From the NCBI GenBank assembly GCA_963797675.1, contig CAWCQQ010000007.1, forward strand, positions 372,001 through 436,000: a DNA stretch of 64,000 nucleotides, given 5' to 3'. The first letter of the stretch is position 1. Each line of letters starts with the position of its first letter. Of the stretch, positions 39,381-50,389 are shown piece after piece. A model generated the notes under the pieces. The model made no database searches, was not told where the DNA came from, and saw nothing but the letters and a program-made list of their open reading frames with translations. The stretch is from DASQPR01 sp963797675 (GTDB lineage: Bacteria; Actinomycetota; Actinomycetes; Mycobacteriales; Micromonosporaceae). Made by a program: the position numbers and the translations under genes.

Positions 39381-40642
39381 GTCCGGGGGAAGAAGCAGAT
39401 ACCCGGGTGGTACTGGCCGCCGCAGTGGGTCGAGTTGAAGAACGTGTCCGATGCGACCCACAGCCCGGCGGGCGTGAGCAGGATGTCGTCCGCACCGTGA
39501 CCTCGGGCCCGGGTCGGATCCCACGGCAGGACCGAGCCGTCGGATGCGCTGATGCTGCCGACGCCGGGTCGCGAGAACGCTCCCGGACCGGCCTTGTCGC
39601 AGCCATTCGGATTGCCGAGCCAGCGCTGGTGGCCGCCGACATACACGTTCGTGTCATCGGCCGCGACTGCGTAGAGCGAATCGCAGCCAGTCTTGTTGAT
39701 CCAGATCGGCGCCTGAGTCGAACTGGCCGAACTTGAGAACTTCGACGCGGTATCGCACAGCGGCGACGCGCCGTGCCCGCCGGTCGAGACGGCGTAGATG
39801 AACTGGTCGTCGGGGGACCAGGTGGCACCCTTTTCATAGAGAGGCTCATCGGCGCTGCAGGTGAGCGTGAAGTCCGGGACGTACCACGGATCGAGCGTCG
39901 CGGTCGTGCCGAGATCGATCATGAAGATCTGCCGGCGGACCACGCCGGCGACGGTCAGGAAGCTGCCCATTGCCAGCAACTTCGTGCCGTTGTGGCTCAG
40001 CGCGAAGTTGTAGACCTTGCGGCTGCTGTCCGGCAGGTTGCCGCTCACGCTGAGATTCACGTACGGGTCGATCGCGCCGCTGGCGAGACTGACCGTGGCG
40101 AGCGCATTGCGTGCGGTGCCGGCAATGTTGCTGAATGATCCGCCGACGAACAGACGGTTGGCCGCGATCACGACCGTGTTGATGCCGCCATTGGGTGTCG
40201 GCGCGAACGTCGTGACCGGCGCACCGGTGGCCGCGCTGACCTTGGCGAGGTACTTGACCGCGTGCCCCTGCACGGTGGAGAACGTGCCGCCCAGGTAGGC
40301 CGTCGCGCAGTCGTCCGACAGCGCGATCGAATTGACCTCGCCGTTCGGGTTCGGGTTCCAGGTCGAGATCGCACCGGTCGTTGCGTTGAACGAGAACGCG
40401 TTGTGCCGCGTCTGCGCGCTGACGCCGGCGGCGGCGACGGTGCTGAACGCACCGACCGCGTACATCGTGTTTCCGCACTGGACGATTTGCCGGACGGTCG
40501 AGTTGGTACTCGTGACGTAGGGCATGTGGGCCGACGGTGTAGCGCTTACCGACGGTGTTGCAGCCGATACGGGCAGCGCTGCCGCGAGCGTGATCGTGAC
40601 GGCAAATGCCGATAGGACCGCCGTGCGTACCGCATTGTTCAT
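39377..40642 (-). CDS. Secreted beta-propeller protein 1 (delta-60/DUF5122-like repeats)
   Basis: About 421 residues: signal peptide VLSAFAVTITLAAALPVSAA, then repeated blades with a GG-F-S/T pattern, such as MYAVGAFSTVAAAGVSAQTR, AYLGGTFSTVQGHAVKYLAK and LFVGGSFSNIAGTARNALAT. It ends at FFPRT with no anchor. The fold is likely a seven-bladed propeller; the ligand is unknown. Similar in sequence to the proteins at 41033 and 62063, which share the ADDTNVYVGGHQRWL-type blade. ATG 40642 is preferred because it starts the signal peptide. Upstream, the divergent intergenic region separates it from its longer paralogue. Confidence 0.8.
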   Translation of the reverse strand: MNNAVRTAVLSAFAVTITLAAALPVSAATPSVSATPSAHMPYVTSTNSTVRQIVQCGNTMYAVGAFSTVAAAGVSAQTRHNAFSFNATTGAISTWNPNPNGEVNSIALSDDCATAYLGGTFSTVQGHAVKYLAKVSAATGAPVTTFAPTPNGGINTVVIAANRLFVGGSFSNIAGTARNALATVSLASGAIDPYVNLSVSGNLPDSSRKVYNFALSHNGTKLLAMGSFLTVAGVVRRQIFMIDLGTTATLDPWYVPDFTLTCSADEPLYEKGATWSPDDQFIYAVSTGGHGASPLCDTASKFSSSASSTQAPIWINKTGCDSLYAVAADDTNVYVGGHQRWLGNPNGCDKAGPGAFSRPGVGSISASDGSVLPWDPTRARGHGADDILLTPAGLWVASDTFFNSTHCGGQYHPGICFFPRT

Positions 40643-41032
40643 ACTGTTCGGCTCGTTTCTCGGGTTATCAATCCTCATCAATTCCGGAAACGGTATCGCC
40701 GTACGGATTGATGGATAAGCCCTTAACGGCGACAGATTGCTGACAATTTGGCCAGTCTACTAGTGGTTTATGCCCAGATTCGCGGGCAATTATCCTATTT
40801 GCCTGGCACCCGATTTAGTCCGAATGTGCAAATAGTGACGGCTCGCCGGAATGTGGGCCGAGTTCCTCCCCCAAAGGGACAGAGTCGCGTATGCGATAGT
40901 GCTTTTCGACGACCGGCAATTTATTCTCACGTGGCGTGTTTGATCGAGCGTGACATAACGAGCCTTTTCCGTTCCCCCAGTCCGATGTTTTGACTCTGTA
41001 ACAACTATTTCCCTTCAAAGGGGGCTTTGCAC
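40643..41032. promoter_or_regulatory. Divergent intergenic region between two beta-propeller genes
   Basis: 390 bases with no supported gene and markedly lower GC than the flanks, for example TAGTGGTTTATGCCC and GGCAATTATCCTATTTGCC. It must carry promoters for both the minus-strand gene (start 40642) and the plus-strand gene (start 41033). A ribosome binding site AAAGGGGG at 41018-41024 precedes ATG 41033. I could not define promoter boxes with confidence. Confidence 0.45.
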
Positions 41033-44000
41033 ATGCGGATGAGAGCTGCCAAGATCGGCTTGGCACTATTCGCCGCCGTCGCCCTTGTCGGGCAGGTCAG
41101 CGCAGCTGTAGCCAGCGGCGTAGACCAGCCCAACCTGGTGACGGCGACGCCGTCGACCCATACGCCGAATATCAACGACGGCACGGTGTTCGCGATTACC
41201 CAGGTCGGCAGCCAGATCTTTGTCGGCGGCAGCTTCACGAATGTTGACCCGCCGGGGGATACGAATTCCGCCGATGCGGTGACGCGCAACTACATCCTTT
41301 CGTTCGATCAGAACACCGGAGTGGTCAGCACCACCTTCGTGCCGACGCTGGACGGCATCGTCCGGACGTTGAAGCCCGGCCCCTCGGCGAACACGATCTA
41401 CGTCGGCGGCGAGTTCAACAACGTCAACGGTGTCAAGGCAAAGGGCGTCGCTCTGCTGAGCACGACGACCGGCCTGATGGTCGCCGGATTCAAGCCGGCA
41501 CCGATGGACGGCGTCGTCTGGGCGATGGACCTGTCCGGCGGTCACCTGATCATCGGCGGCACGTTCACCGTCCTGAACGCTCAGGCGCACGGCGGCATCG
41601 GCGCGCTGAACCCGACCACCGGCGCGGTTGACCCGTACATCACGACGCAGGTCTCCGGTCACCACAACTACACCGGCCAGCCGGGGCAGTCCAACGCCGG
41701 CGTCGGCGTCCACAAGCTCGACGTCAGCCCGGACGGTACGAAGCTGGTCGCGGTCGGAAACTTCAAGATGGCCGACGGCGTCATTCACGACCAGATCATG
41801 ATGCTGAACCTGACGTCGACGTCGGGCACGCTCGACACCGACTGGAACACGTCCGGCTACACCGCGACCTGTGCCTCGGGCGCCTACGACACGTACATGC
41901 GTGACATGGCGTTCTCGACCGACGGCACGTACTTCGTCGTGGCCGCCACCGGTGGTGGCACGTTCACGACGAACACCGACGGCACGCGCGCGCTGTGTGA
42001 CACGGCGACCCGGTGGGCGACCACCGACACCGGCACCGATGTCCAGCCGCAGTGGATCGACTACACCGGCAACGACTCGTTCGAGTCGATCACGACCGCC
42101 GGCGATGCGATCTACGCCGGTGGTCACGAGCGCTGGGTCAACAACGGGTCCGCCTCCGACTCGGCCGGCCAGGGCAGCGTCCCGCGTCCGGGCCTGGTCG
42201 CCCTCGACCCGATCAACGGCATGCCGTTCACCTGGAACCCCGGGCGTAACCCGCGCGGCTCCGGCGCGTACGCGATGTTCGTCAACTCGCAGGGCGTGTA
42301 CGTCGGATAGCGACACCCCGTCGATCGGCACCGGCTCGACCTACCAGGTTCGAGGCCGGATCGCGTTCTTCCCGCTCGCCGGTGGCGAGAGCGTCCCGGC
42401 ATACACCCAGTCAGTCGCTGCCCGCGAGCGTCTACACCGCCGGACAGTTGCCGAACGGCACGAACACCAACGTGCTCTACCGCATCGACGCCGGTGGCCC
42501 GGTCATTCCGGCCATCGACAACGGCCCGGACTGGCAGGCGGACCAGAACAGCACCAGCCCGTACCGCGATGCGACCAGCAACGCGGCCGGCTGGAGTCAG
42601 GTTCCGAACATCAACGCGAGCGTGCCGTCTACGACGCCGAGCGCGATCTTCAACTCGGAGCGTTGGGCAAACCAGAACTGGAGCTTCCCGGTCACGCCCG
42701 GTACGCCGATCGAGGTCCGCCTCTACTTCGCGAACCGCTACACCGGTACGAGCCAGGTCGGCCAGCGCGTCTTCAACGTCAGCCTGGACGGCACCGTGGT
42801 CCAGAATCACTACGACATCGTCGCGGACGTCGGAGACCAGACCGGCACCATGCACGCGTACGACCTCAATGCCCCGGCCAGCGGCCAGGTCACCATCGGA
42901 CTCTCGAACATCGTCGAGAACCCGCTGATCAACGGCATCGAGATCGTCCGTACCGACATCACCCCGCCGCCGTCGAGTGCGCTCGACACGCTGCAGGAGC
43001 GTTCGTTCACCGGCTCGGCCGTCGGCACGACCAGCACGGTCGACAACGGCACGATCCAGTGGTCGAAGGTGCGGGGCGCGTTCCTCGTCGGCAACGAGCT
43101 GTTCTACGGCTACACCGACGGCAACCTCTACGAGGCGAGCTTCGACGGTACGAACGTCGGTGCACCGTCTCTGGTCGACCCGTACGACGACCCGGTCTGG
43201 TCGAACGTGCAGACCGGCTCCGGCCAGACGTACCGCGGCGTCGAGGCGTCGCTCTACGGCGGCGAGATGCAGAGCGTCACCGGCATGGTCTACGACAACG
43301 GCAAGCTCTACTACGCGCTGGCCGGCCAGTCGCAGCTGCACTACCGGTACTTCGAGCCGGACGACGGCGTGATCGGCTCGGTCGAGTTCACCGCGGGCGG
43401 TTCGGCGAACCTGAGCAGCATCGACGGCATGTTCCTGGCGGGTGGCAACGCTCTACTACGCCGACTCGGCAACCGGCAACCTGCACTCGGTCGCCTGGGC
43501 CTGCGGTAACCCGGACGGTTCGACCGACGCGGTGGTCAGCGGCCCGAGCACGGACGGCAACGACTGGCGTACGCGCGGCATGTTCGCGACCGCGGCACCG
43601 GCTCCGGTGGCGTCGTTCGCGGCTACCTGCACGGCGCTGAGCTGCGCGTTCGATGCCAGTGCCTCAACCGCACCGGGCAGCTCGATCACGTCGTACAGCT
43701 GGACGTTCGGCGACGGCAACACCGCCACCGGCGTCACGGCCACCAACGCGTACGCCACCGGCGGGACCTACACGGCCACGCTGACCGTCACGAACGCGCT
43801 GGGCGCCACGGCCTCGGCATCGCAGCAGGTGTCACCGGCCGCGGCCGCGACTCCGATCGCATTTGTCGCCGGTGCCATGACGAACGGGAACGCGACGTCC
43901 GAGACGGTCACCGTCCCGGCCGCCGTGACCTCGGGCAACGGCATGCTGTTGATCGCGACCGGTACGTCGGCGACCGCGCCGACCGCACCGGCCGGGTGGA

Positions 44001-44480
44001 CGCTCGTCGGCACATCGCCGTCGTCCACCACGACCATCACGACGTCGGTCTGGCAGCGGGTCGCCACCGCCACGGACGCCGGTACCTCGGTGACCGTCGG
44101 ATTCAGCGCGGTCGATCCACGGAACGGTGCAGCTGGTGGCGTACTCCGGTACGAACGCGACCACACCGGTCGCCTCGTTCACGGTGTTCGCGGCGGCGTC
44201 CTCGACGACGTCGGTCACGTCGCCGGCCGGATCGGCAGCGGCGAGCGGCGATTGGGTCGTCTCGTACTGGGCGGCCAAGTCGTCGACCGTGACGGCATGG
44301 ACGGTGCCCGGCAGCGTGACGAGCCGTGGTGCGGACAACGGAACCGGCAGCGGCCGGATCAACTCCGTGGTCGGGGACAGCGGCACGAGCGTACCGATCG
44401 GTGCGGTTGGTGGCCTGACCGCAACCACGGACGTGACGCCGGGTGCAGTGGACAGCTGGACCATCGTTCTGAAGCCGTAA
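41033..44480 (+). CDS. Large secreted beta-propeller / malectin-like / PKD surface protein, four frameshifts
   Basis: About 1147 residues after removing four extra bases (near 42308, 42415, 43447, 44125). Order: signal peptide (IGLALFAAVALVGQVSAAVA); beta-propeller to about residue 440, with IFVGGSFTNV, IYVGGEFNNVNGVKAKG and WNPGRNPRGSGAYAMF; a malectin-like carbohydrate-binding segment (VRLYFANRYTGTSQVGQRVF, NGIEIVRTD); a second propeller-like region; a PKD domain (CAFDASASTAPGSSITSYSW, TFGDGN); and a C-terminal beta domain ending in DSWTIVLKP. No sorting signal is seen. Carbohydrate binding at the cell surface is inferred from malectin and PKD modules and from the adjoining polysaccharide locus. 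A strong terminator follows. Confidence 0.8.
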
Positions 44481-44493
44481 CGCAGATCTGAAC

Positions 44494-44534
44494 GCGATTG
44501 CTCGGAGCCGTGGTGACACGGCTCCAGCAATCGC
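44494..44534 (+). terminator. Strong terminator after the large surface protein
   Basis: GCGATTGCT-C-GGAGCCGTG pairs with CACGGCTCC-AGCAATCGC: two 9-bp stems stacked with one bulged C and a GTGA loop. It begins 13 bases after the stop codon. Confidence 0.85.
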
Positions 44535-44594
44535 AAACCAATTGATAAACCGGCACTATCAACCGATTGCCCCTGTCGACATCCGGACACGAAC

Positions 44595-44613
44595 TGTTTA
44601 CGCTTCGTGAACA
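44595..44613. promoter_or_regulatory. Inverted repeat upstream of the second sugar-phosphate transferase
   Basis: TGTTTACG-CTT-CGTGAACA is an 8-bp inverted repeat with one mismatch in the 192-base AT-richer region before GTG 44727. It is a plausible operator for the polysaccharide genes. No second copy was found upstream of the other locus operons. Confidence 0.35.
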
Positions 44614-44726
44614 AATGTCACGTACGCTCGGTTCTTAATTAGGGTCACCACCAGCACAAAAGCTATTCCGGGACGCGATGCAGCGTCCTTCGGGATTTCA
44701 CGAATTCGACTCATCCGGAGGTTTCA

Positions 44727-46193
44727 GTGGTTGAGATCTTGGCGGAAACCCGCCCGGTTCACGCCCGGATCGCCGCGAGGACGTCGACCAGTGTTCGGCC
44801 GGTTTGGGAGTCCCGCTACGTCTGGCAGACAGTCGGGCTCGATCTCTTCTCCGCCCTCGCCGCCGACGTCATTGCATACACATTGCGCTTCGGCGGGTCC
44901 AAGGGCGAGCACGTTCCGGCGTTGTGGCTCACCATGCTGCTCCCCTTGGGGTGGGTGCTGGCGCTGGCTCTGAATCGCGCCTACGACACCCGCCACCTCT
45001 TCATTGGCAGCGAGGAATACCAGCGGGTCTTCCGCGCCGGATGCGCGTTCATGGCGTCGGTCGCGGTGGTGCTCTACGCAATCAACATCCAAGTCGCCCG
45101 TGGCTACATTTTGATGGCGCTTCCGCTCGGTTGCCTCATCGTCGGAGCCTCGCGGTTCGCGCTCCGCCGCGGCCTCCACCGTTCGTGGGCAAACGGTTAC
45201 CGGCTGCGACGGGTCGTCGCGGTTGGGCACGCCGCCGATGTGGCCGAGTTGTGCACGATGCTGCGCCGGTCGCGCTTCCACGGTCTCGACGTCGTCGGCG
45301 CCTGCCTGCCGGATCCCAGTTCGCGCCTGAACAGCTCGGTGCCGGTCCCGGTCTACGGTTCGTTCGACTCGGTCAACCATGCGGCCGCGCTGGCCGAGGC
45401 GGATACCGTGATCGTCCTGACCTGCCCGGAGATCAACGGGCCGGCGCTGCGCCGGATCGGCTGGAGTGTCGAGGACGACAAGGTCGACCTGATCGTCGCC
45501 AGCGCCCTGATGGACGTCGCCGGCGGCCGTACCACGATCCGTCCGGTGGACGGTCTTCCCATGCTGCACGTCGACCACGCCACGCTGCGCGGACCGCGGC
45601 GGATCGTCAAGGAGGCGTTGGACCGCCTGCTCGGCGTGCTGCTGGTCGCGTTGTTCAGCCCGGTGCTCCTGGTCATCGCCGCATTCGTTCGTCTCACCTC
45701 GAACGGCCCGGCGCTGTTCCGGCAGGTCCGGATCGGCCGGGACGGCCGGGAGTTCCGGATGGTGAAGTTCCGGACCATGTATCCGGGCTCCGAGCGCATG
45801 ATGGGGACGCTCGCTGCCAGTAACGAGAATGACGGCCTGCTCTTCAAGATGCGCGAGGATCCTCGGGTCACGCCGGTCGGCCGGTTCCTTCGCCGCTACT
45901 CGTTGGACGAACTGCCGCAGCTGTTCAACGTCGTGAGTGGAGCGATGTCGTTGGTCGGTCCGCGACCGCCACTCCGGACAGAAGTAGACAGATACCCCGC
46001 CGATTTCCGCCGAAGGCTTGTTGTTAAGCCCGGAATGACTGGTTTATGGCAGGTGTCGGGAAGGTCAGATCTTCCATGGGATGAGGTTATGCGCCTTGAT
46101 CTGCACTATGTGGAGAACTGGTCACTATCACTTGACCTCGTCATTCTTATGCGGACAGTCACGGCGGTCATCCGATCGTCCGGTGCCTACTGA
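44727..46193 (+). CDS. Polyprenyl-phosphate sugar-1-phosphate transferase (WbaP/EpsE type), copy 2
   Basis: 488 residues, intact. Membrane helices occupy roughly residues 35-150, then comes a nucleotide-sugar-like Rossmann region (RRVVAVGHAADVAELCTMLR) and the C-terminal catalytic domain. Catalytic motifs are FRMVKFRTMYPGSERM, NENDGLLFKMREDPRVTPVG, YSLDELPQLFNV, SLVGPRPPLR and GMTGLWQVSGRSDLPW, ending at RSSGAY exactly like copy 1 (3265-4901). It probably loads the first sugar of the locus glycan on undecaprenyl phosphate. GTG 44727 follows GGAGG. It reads toward the PAP2 and GH26-like genes, which may form one operon. Confidence 0.92.
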   Translation: MVEILAETRPVHARIAARTSTSVRPVWESRYVWQTVGLDLFSALAADVIAYTLRFGGSKGEHVPALWLTMLLPLGWVLALALNRAYDTRHLFIGSEEYQRVFRAGCAFMASVAVVLYAINIQVARGYILMALPLGCLIVGASRFALRRGLHRSWANGYRLRRVVAVGHAADVAELCTMLRRSRFHGLDVVGACLPDPSSRLNSSVPVPVYGSFDSVNHAAALAEADTVIVLTCPEINGPALRRIGWSVEDDKVDLIVASALMDVAGGRTTIRPVDGLPMLHVDHATLRGPRRIVKEALDRLLGVLLVALFSPVLLVIAAFVRLTSNGPALFRQVRIGRDGREFRMVKFRTMYPGSERMMGTLAASNENDGLLFKMREDPRVTPVGRFLRRYSLDELPQLFNVVSGAMSLVGPRPPLRTEVDRYPADFRRRLVVKPGMTGLWQVSGRSDLPWDEVMRLDLHYVENWSLSLDLVILMRTVTAVIRSSGAY

Positions 46194-46284
46194 CACTCGT
46201 TCGGGGCCGCGTGTCGGTGAAGCTTGCGATCAAGTCATCGAACACACAGGATGAGTTCCGATCAACCTCGGATGGAAGAAGTAG

Positions 46285-47172
46285 ATGTACCCTTTGACGA
46301 TTTTTGTCCTGGTGATGGCGGTCGTGGCCGTGGGATCCTGGGCGAGCGTGCGGTTCGGTTGGGCCGAAAAGGCGGCCGGCTCGGTCCGCCGCGAGGCCAC
46401 CGAACTCGCCGACGAGATCGCTGCCCGGCTTCCGGCCAAGGCGGCACGTTTGCTCGTCGGTCCGCTCTCCGCGGCCGTCATCCTGGTGGTGTTCCTCGGC
46501 GTCATGGTCTCGGCCATGTGGCCGCTCGGCCTGTTGGCCAAGCACCTGCAGCCGGATGTTGACGTCCCGGTCTTCAACTTCTTCAATGCCAGGGGGATCG
46601 GTTGGTGGTCGACGATCAACAACGCGGTCACTCAGATCGGCAATCGTCACCCCACCGAGTTCGTCGCGGTGCTCGGCGCCGTGGTCTTCGCTCTGGCTCG
46701 CAAGACGCGCCGCTGGGTGCCGCTGGTGGTGTTCCCGCTGGCGTACGTGTCGGAGAAGTACTTCCAGACCTCGCTCAAGGATCTCGTCCACCGGCAGCCG
46801 CCGCCCACCACGCTGGGCAACTGGCCGTCCGGTGGTGTCGGCCGCGCGTTCCTGATCTTTGGCCTGGTCGCGTACTTCGCCGGCAAGAGTTTGAATGCCG
46901 GATTCAGAATGCGCGTGGCACTATGGACGGCGCTCGGGGTTGCGGTCGCGTTCGAGGCCTACACCCGGGTGTACCTGCTCAAGCACTGGATTTCTGATGT
47001 ATTGCCCGGCGGCATCCTGTTTGGTGCCGCGCTTCTCTTCGCATGGGCGACAGCGGCTTGGCTCCTCGATCGAGGGCCTGGCACCGCGCTGCCGTCGTCC
47101 CAGCCTGTAGTCGCCGACGACGTTGATAAACCGATCGAGACAGTCGGCGTGGCTGACCCGTTAGGGGTTTGA
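46285..47172 (+). CDS. PAP2-family membrane phosphatase
   Basis: 295 residues with about six membrane helices and the three PAP2 motifs: KDLVHRQPPP (motif 1), NWPSGGVGRAF (motif 2, PSG with the usual His replaced by Gly) and TRVYLLKHWISDVLPGG (motif 3, with the catalytic His). Likely acts on polyprenyl or other lipid pyrophosphates, and a role in recycling undecaprenyl pyrophosphate after glycan polymerisation fits the neighbours. The missing motif-2 His may affect activity. The stop overlaps the next start (TTGA). Confidence 0.82.
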   Translation: MYPLTIFVLVMAVVAVGSWASVRFGWAEKAAGSVRREATELADEIAARLPAKAARLLVGPLSAAVILVVFLGVMVSAMWPLGLLAKHLQPDVDVPVFNFFNARGIGWWSTINNAVTQIGNRHPTEFVAVLGAVVFALARKTRRWVPLVVFPLAYVSEKYFQTSLKDLVHRQPPPTTLGNWPSGGVGRAFLIFGLVAYFAGKSLNAGFRMRVALWTALGVAVAFEAYTRVYLLKHWISDVLPGGILFGAALLFAWATAAWLLDRGPGTALPSSQPVVADDVDKPIETVGVADPLGV

Positions 47173-48465
47173 TCACGGATACACGGCTAGCGCCGAGCCC
47201 GGAACGCCACACCGGCGAATTCCGGGCTCCCACCGGACCTGTACCGGCGAGGATCGCGCCTGCACCCACGAAACGCACGCCCGGTAAGCCGCACTTCCGG
47301 CACCGGCGGCCGGCTCATTGGCGGCAGGTGAGCGGCGTCTCCGCCAGCCGGTGGATGCTCCGACTGACCGTGATCGCCCTTCTCCTGTTCGGCGGCGCGG
47401 TCGCCGCCGCCAGCGCCGGCGTGGACGGCATCGATACGGTCGTTCCGTTCATCGGCACCGGCCCGGGCACCACCGCCCGCGCCGGCGGTGCCAACTCGGT
47501 GCTGCAGCCCGGATCGAAGGCCAAGGCGCAGCCGGGTGTGATCTCGTCGATGGGCGCTATCGGCGCCTCACCGTCGCCGGGTGCACCGGGCTCGCCGTCC
47601 GGACAGCCGCTGCCGCCGGGCGTACCCGAACCGCCGGGCGGACCGGGTGGCCCGGTGAACGCGAATGCGACCCAGTGCGGTGCCTCGTTCGCACAGATCA
47701 ACGGGCAGACGTACATGCAGGCGCTCTCGTACGAAGAGGGCATCATCGGCCGGATGCAAGCCGTCCGGGTGTTCTACCCCGGTGCACCGGCGGCCTGGCC
47801 GGGCAACGCGGGCAACGTCGACCGTACGACGATCGTGTCGTTCAAGTTCAACCCGTCGGCGGTCACGAGCGGCTCCGAAGACTCGACCATGCAGTCGTGG
47901 TTCAACAACGCGCCGAAAGATCGCGACACCTACTGGGTCTACTGGCACGAACCCGAGGACGACATCGAGGGCGGCGCTTTTACCGCGGCCCAATACCGGG
48001 CCGCCTGGACGCACCTCGCCGGACTAGCGAAGAAGGCCAACAATCCGCGCCTGCACGCAACGCTGGTCCTGATGCAGTGGACGTTGTCCCCCAGTTCGCA
48101 CCGCAACTGGAAGGACTACTACGCCGGCGACAGCGTGATTGACGTGCTCGGATGGGACGTCTACAACCTCGACTTCAAGAAGGGCCTGGGCGACTACGAC
48201 CCGGCCAGCAAGCTGATGGCGCCGGTCGTCGCCGCGTCCAACTCGGTCGGCAAGCCGTGGGGCATCGCCGAACTCGGCGGCGCGCTGCTGCAGTCGGATC
48301 CGAGCGGCACCGCAACGCGCGGCGTGGCTCGATGATCTGCTGAAGATCACCGAGGCCAATCACGCGCTGTGGACCACGTACTTCGATCTGGACTGGCTCG
48401 GCGGCACGTACGACTACCGGATCCGCGATGCGGCGACGAAGGCCGTCTGGAACAGACTTCTGTAG
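47169..48465 (+). CDS. Membrane-anchored GH26-like glycoside hydrolase, one frameshift
   Basis: About 431 residues: a basic cytosolic N-terminus (RHRRPAHWRQVSGVSASRWM), one signal-anchor helix (LTVIALLLFGGAVAAASAG), a Pro/Gly/Ser linker, then a TIM-barrel domain resembling glycoside hydrolase family 26. The probable acid/base Glu is in TYWVYWHEPEDDIEGG and the probable nucleophile Glu in GKPWGIAELGGALL. VIDVLGWDVYNLDFK is also typical. A +1 shift near 48325 (extra G) precedes WLDDLLKITEANHALWTTYF. TTG 47169 overlaps the previous stop; GTG 47329 is an alternative start. It may trim or cut the exported polysaccharide. A second GH26-like protein is at 60794. Confidence 0.78.
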
Positions 48466-48490
48466 CGGCCAGATCCGTAGCGGGTCCGGT

Positions 48491-49402
48491 CTAGATTCCG
48501 CGACCGCGGTCGTGCAGCCGGCGCAGGATCGCGTCGGCTGACACGACCCGGCTGGCAACGGCGAGCGACAGGTAGGTGCGCGCTTCCCGCGGGTTGCTAC
48601 GCATCGTCCGGCCGGCCCAGCGGACCGCCGAACCGCGCGATCCGCTGGCCGCCTTGGCGAACGCGATCTGGCCGGTGATCCGCGCCAGACCCTGGGGATC
48701 CGTCTGGAACTCGGGGTACCGCTCGAGCAGCCACTCCAGCGCGGTCGCGATCGTCTCCCACCGGGCGGTGAAGTAGGACTGACGGTGCCAGAGCGCGACC
48801 ACGCCGACGATCGGTACGTTCACGATCGGTGTACGGCGGGCCGCTCGCAGCATCAACTCGTAGTCCTCGCCGTAGCTGCCCGGGATCTCCTCGTCGACGA
48901 GGCCGATCCCGTCGATCAGCGCCGTGCGACGGAACAGGAATGCGGACGGGTGCATCTCCTGGATCCGAGAGCGCAGGAGGTCGGTCATCGTGACCCGGTC
49001 CCGCTGGAGGATGCGGTCGACCCGGCGATCCACGTACGCGATCTGGACGCCGGTCGCGCACATCTCCGCCTCGGGAGCGGCTTCCATCGCCGCGATCTGT
49101 GCCTGCAGCTTGCCGGGCAGCCAGGTGTCGTCGTCGTCGCAGAACGCGACGTATTCGCCACCGGCGGCGAGGACACCGCTGTTGCGGCCGCCGGCGAGGC
49201 CCGGCTTGCGGGTATTGGAGATCACGCGTACGCGCCGGGACGGCTCATCGCGTTCGAGCGTCAGATCCGGCGTGCTCTGGTCGTAGACGACGATGACGTC
49301 GACGTCGCCCGGATAGTCCTGGCCGAGGATCGACGCGATCGTGATCCGGAGCAACTCCGGACGATCACGGGTCGGTACGACGACGGAGACGGTAGGGCTC
49401 AC
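48491..49402 (-). CDS. Family 2 glycosyltransferase
   Basis: 303 residues, intact, GT-A fold. Nucleotide-sugar binding starts at VSVVVPTRDRPELLRITIAS; the DXD-type motif is EYVAFCDDDDTWLPGKLQAQ; GLAGGRNSGVLAAGG and GSYGEDYELMLRAARRTP (the ED motif) follow. No membrane helices, so cytosolic. GTG 49402 overlaps the upstream sulfotransferase stop by 4 bases, so the two are co-translated. It is the last gene of the minus-strand operon that starts at 52502. Confidence 0.9.
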   Translation of the reverse strand: MSPTVSVVVPTRDRPELLRITIASILGQDYPGDVDVIVVYDQSTPDLTLERDEPSRRVRVISNTRKPGLAGGRNSGVLAAGGEYVAFCDDDDTWLPGKLQAQIAAMEAAPEAEMCATGVQIAYVDRRVDRILQRDRVTMTDLLRSRIQEMHPSAFLFRRTALIDGIGLVDEEIPGSYGEDYELMLRAARRTPIVNVPIVGVVALWHRQSYFTARWETIATALEWLLERYPEFQTDPQGLARITGQIAFAKAASGSRGSAVRWAGRTMRSNPREARTYLSLAVASRVVSADAILRRLHDRGRGI

Positions 49403-50389
49403 GACTGATGTCCTTTGCTGTGTTTCCCGTGCCCGCGAGAGGGCCGATCGAGGTAGCCGTACCGGAGCCGGCCGGGCCAGGTCAGCAGCGCGATCTTCGC
49501 GTCGGCCGCGCTGCGGTGCCGCGGTCCGCCAGGCGCTGTCGGTACGCAGGGTCAGCTGACCGTTGGTGAATCGCATCGGGTTACCGGCGATCGAGTGGCT
49601 CGGACCCACCTGGGCAACCGTCGCACCGTCGACGATCTGCAGGAACGACTGCTCGGCGGCCGGCAGGTCGAGGAACGTGCGGATCTCGGCCAGCTTCGCG
49701 TACGGGTCGGCGATCATGTCCTCGTAGCGCATCAGCCGGACCCGCCGGTGCACGAGGTGCAGCAGGTGGAACATCCAGTTGTGCATGGTCCACAGCACGC
49801 CCGACTTCGTCGCCGAATACTGCGGCATCAGCGCGTCGGCGCCGTCGCCGGTCGCCTCCGGACGCCGGACCTCCTTGGCCCACGAATAGGCGACGCCGCG
49901 ACCGTCCCGGACCAGGTGCAGCACGCGCAGGTCGATCGACCGGGTTGTGCCGCAGCGCGAACGCCAGCGACGAGTGCTTGCTCGAGTCGATGACGACCGA
50001 GCCGCCGCCGACCTCGGCGATCGCCACGTAGAGCGCACGGTGGATCTCGGTGTACGTGTTCAGTTCCCGGCGCCGCCGGGTGAGCGCGGTCGGCAGCGCG
50101 AGCCGCGGCACGAACCGGGTCCGGTCGACGCGATGCTTCAGCGCGATGATCGAGGCCGCGTCGACGGTGCGCCAGCCGCCGAAGGCCCGGTCACCGACCG
50201 CGGTCCAGAACGGGCAGTCGCGGAACGGCGTACCGCAGGCGCACAGCTCATTGTCGATCAAGCCGCGCTGCCACAGGTGGGTGACCTCGCCGGCGCCGAC
50301 GATCTCCGGCATCTCGCCGAGGAGCCGCTCGGCGAGCGTCGAACCGCTGCGGCCCCAGCCGCCGATATAGAGGACTCGGCGCGGTCGGG
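49399..50389 (-). CDS. Sulfotransferase (PAPS-dependent), possibly the C-terminal half of a glycosyltransferase fusion
   Basis: The N-terminal PAPS 5'-phosphosulfate loop reads RRVLYIGGWGRSGSTLAERL, followed by LWQRGLIDNELCACGTPFRD, VVIDSSKHSSLAFALRHNP, then the 3'-phosphate-binding segment LRVLHLVRDGRGVAYSW and MRYEDMIADPYAKLAEIRTF. The end LLTWPGRLRYGY is typical of this sulfotransferase group. Plus-one shifts lie near 49943 and 49505. I find no ATG, GTG or TTG in its frame shortly upstream. The preceding glycosyltransferase frame runs on through an Ala/Pro linker to within one base of it (apparent missing C near 50390), so one fused polypeptide of about 713 residues is plausible. Confidence 0.82.
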
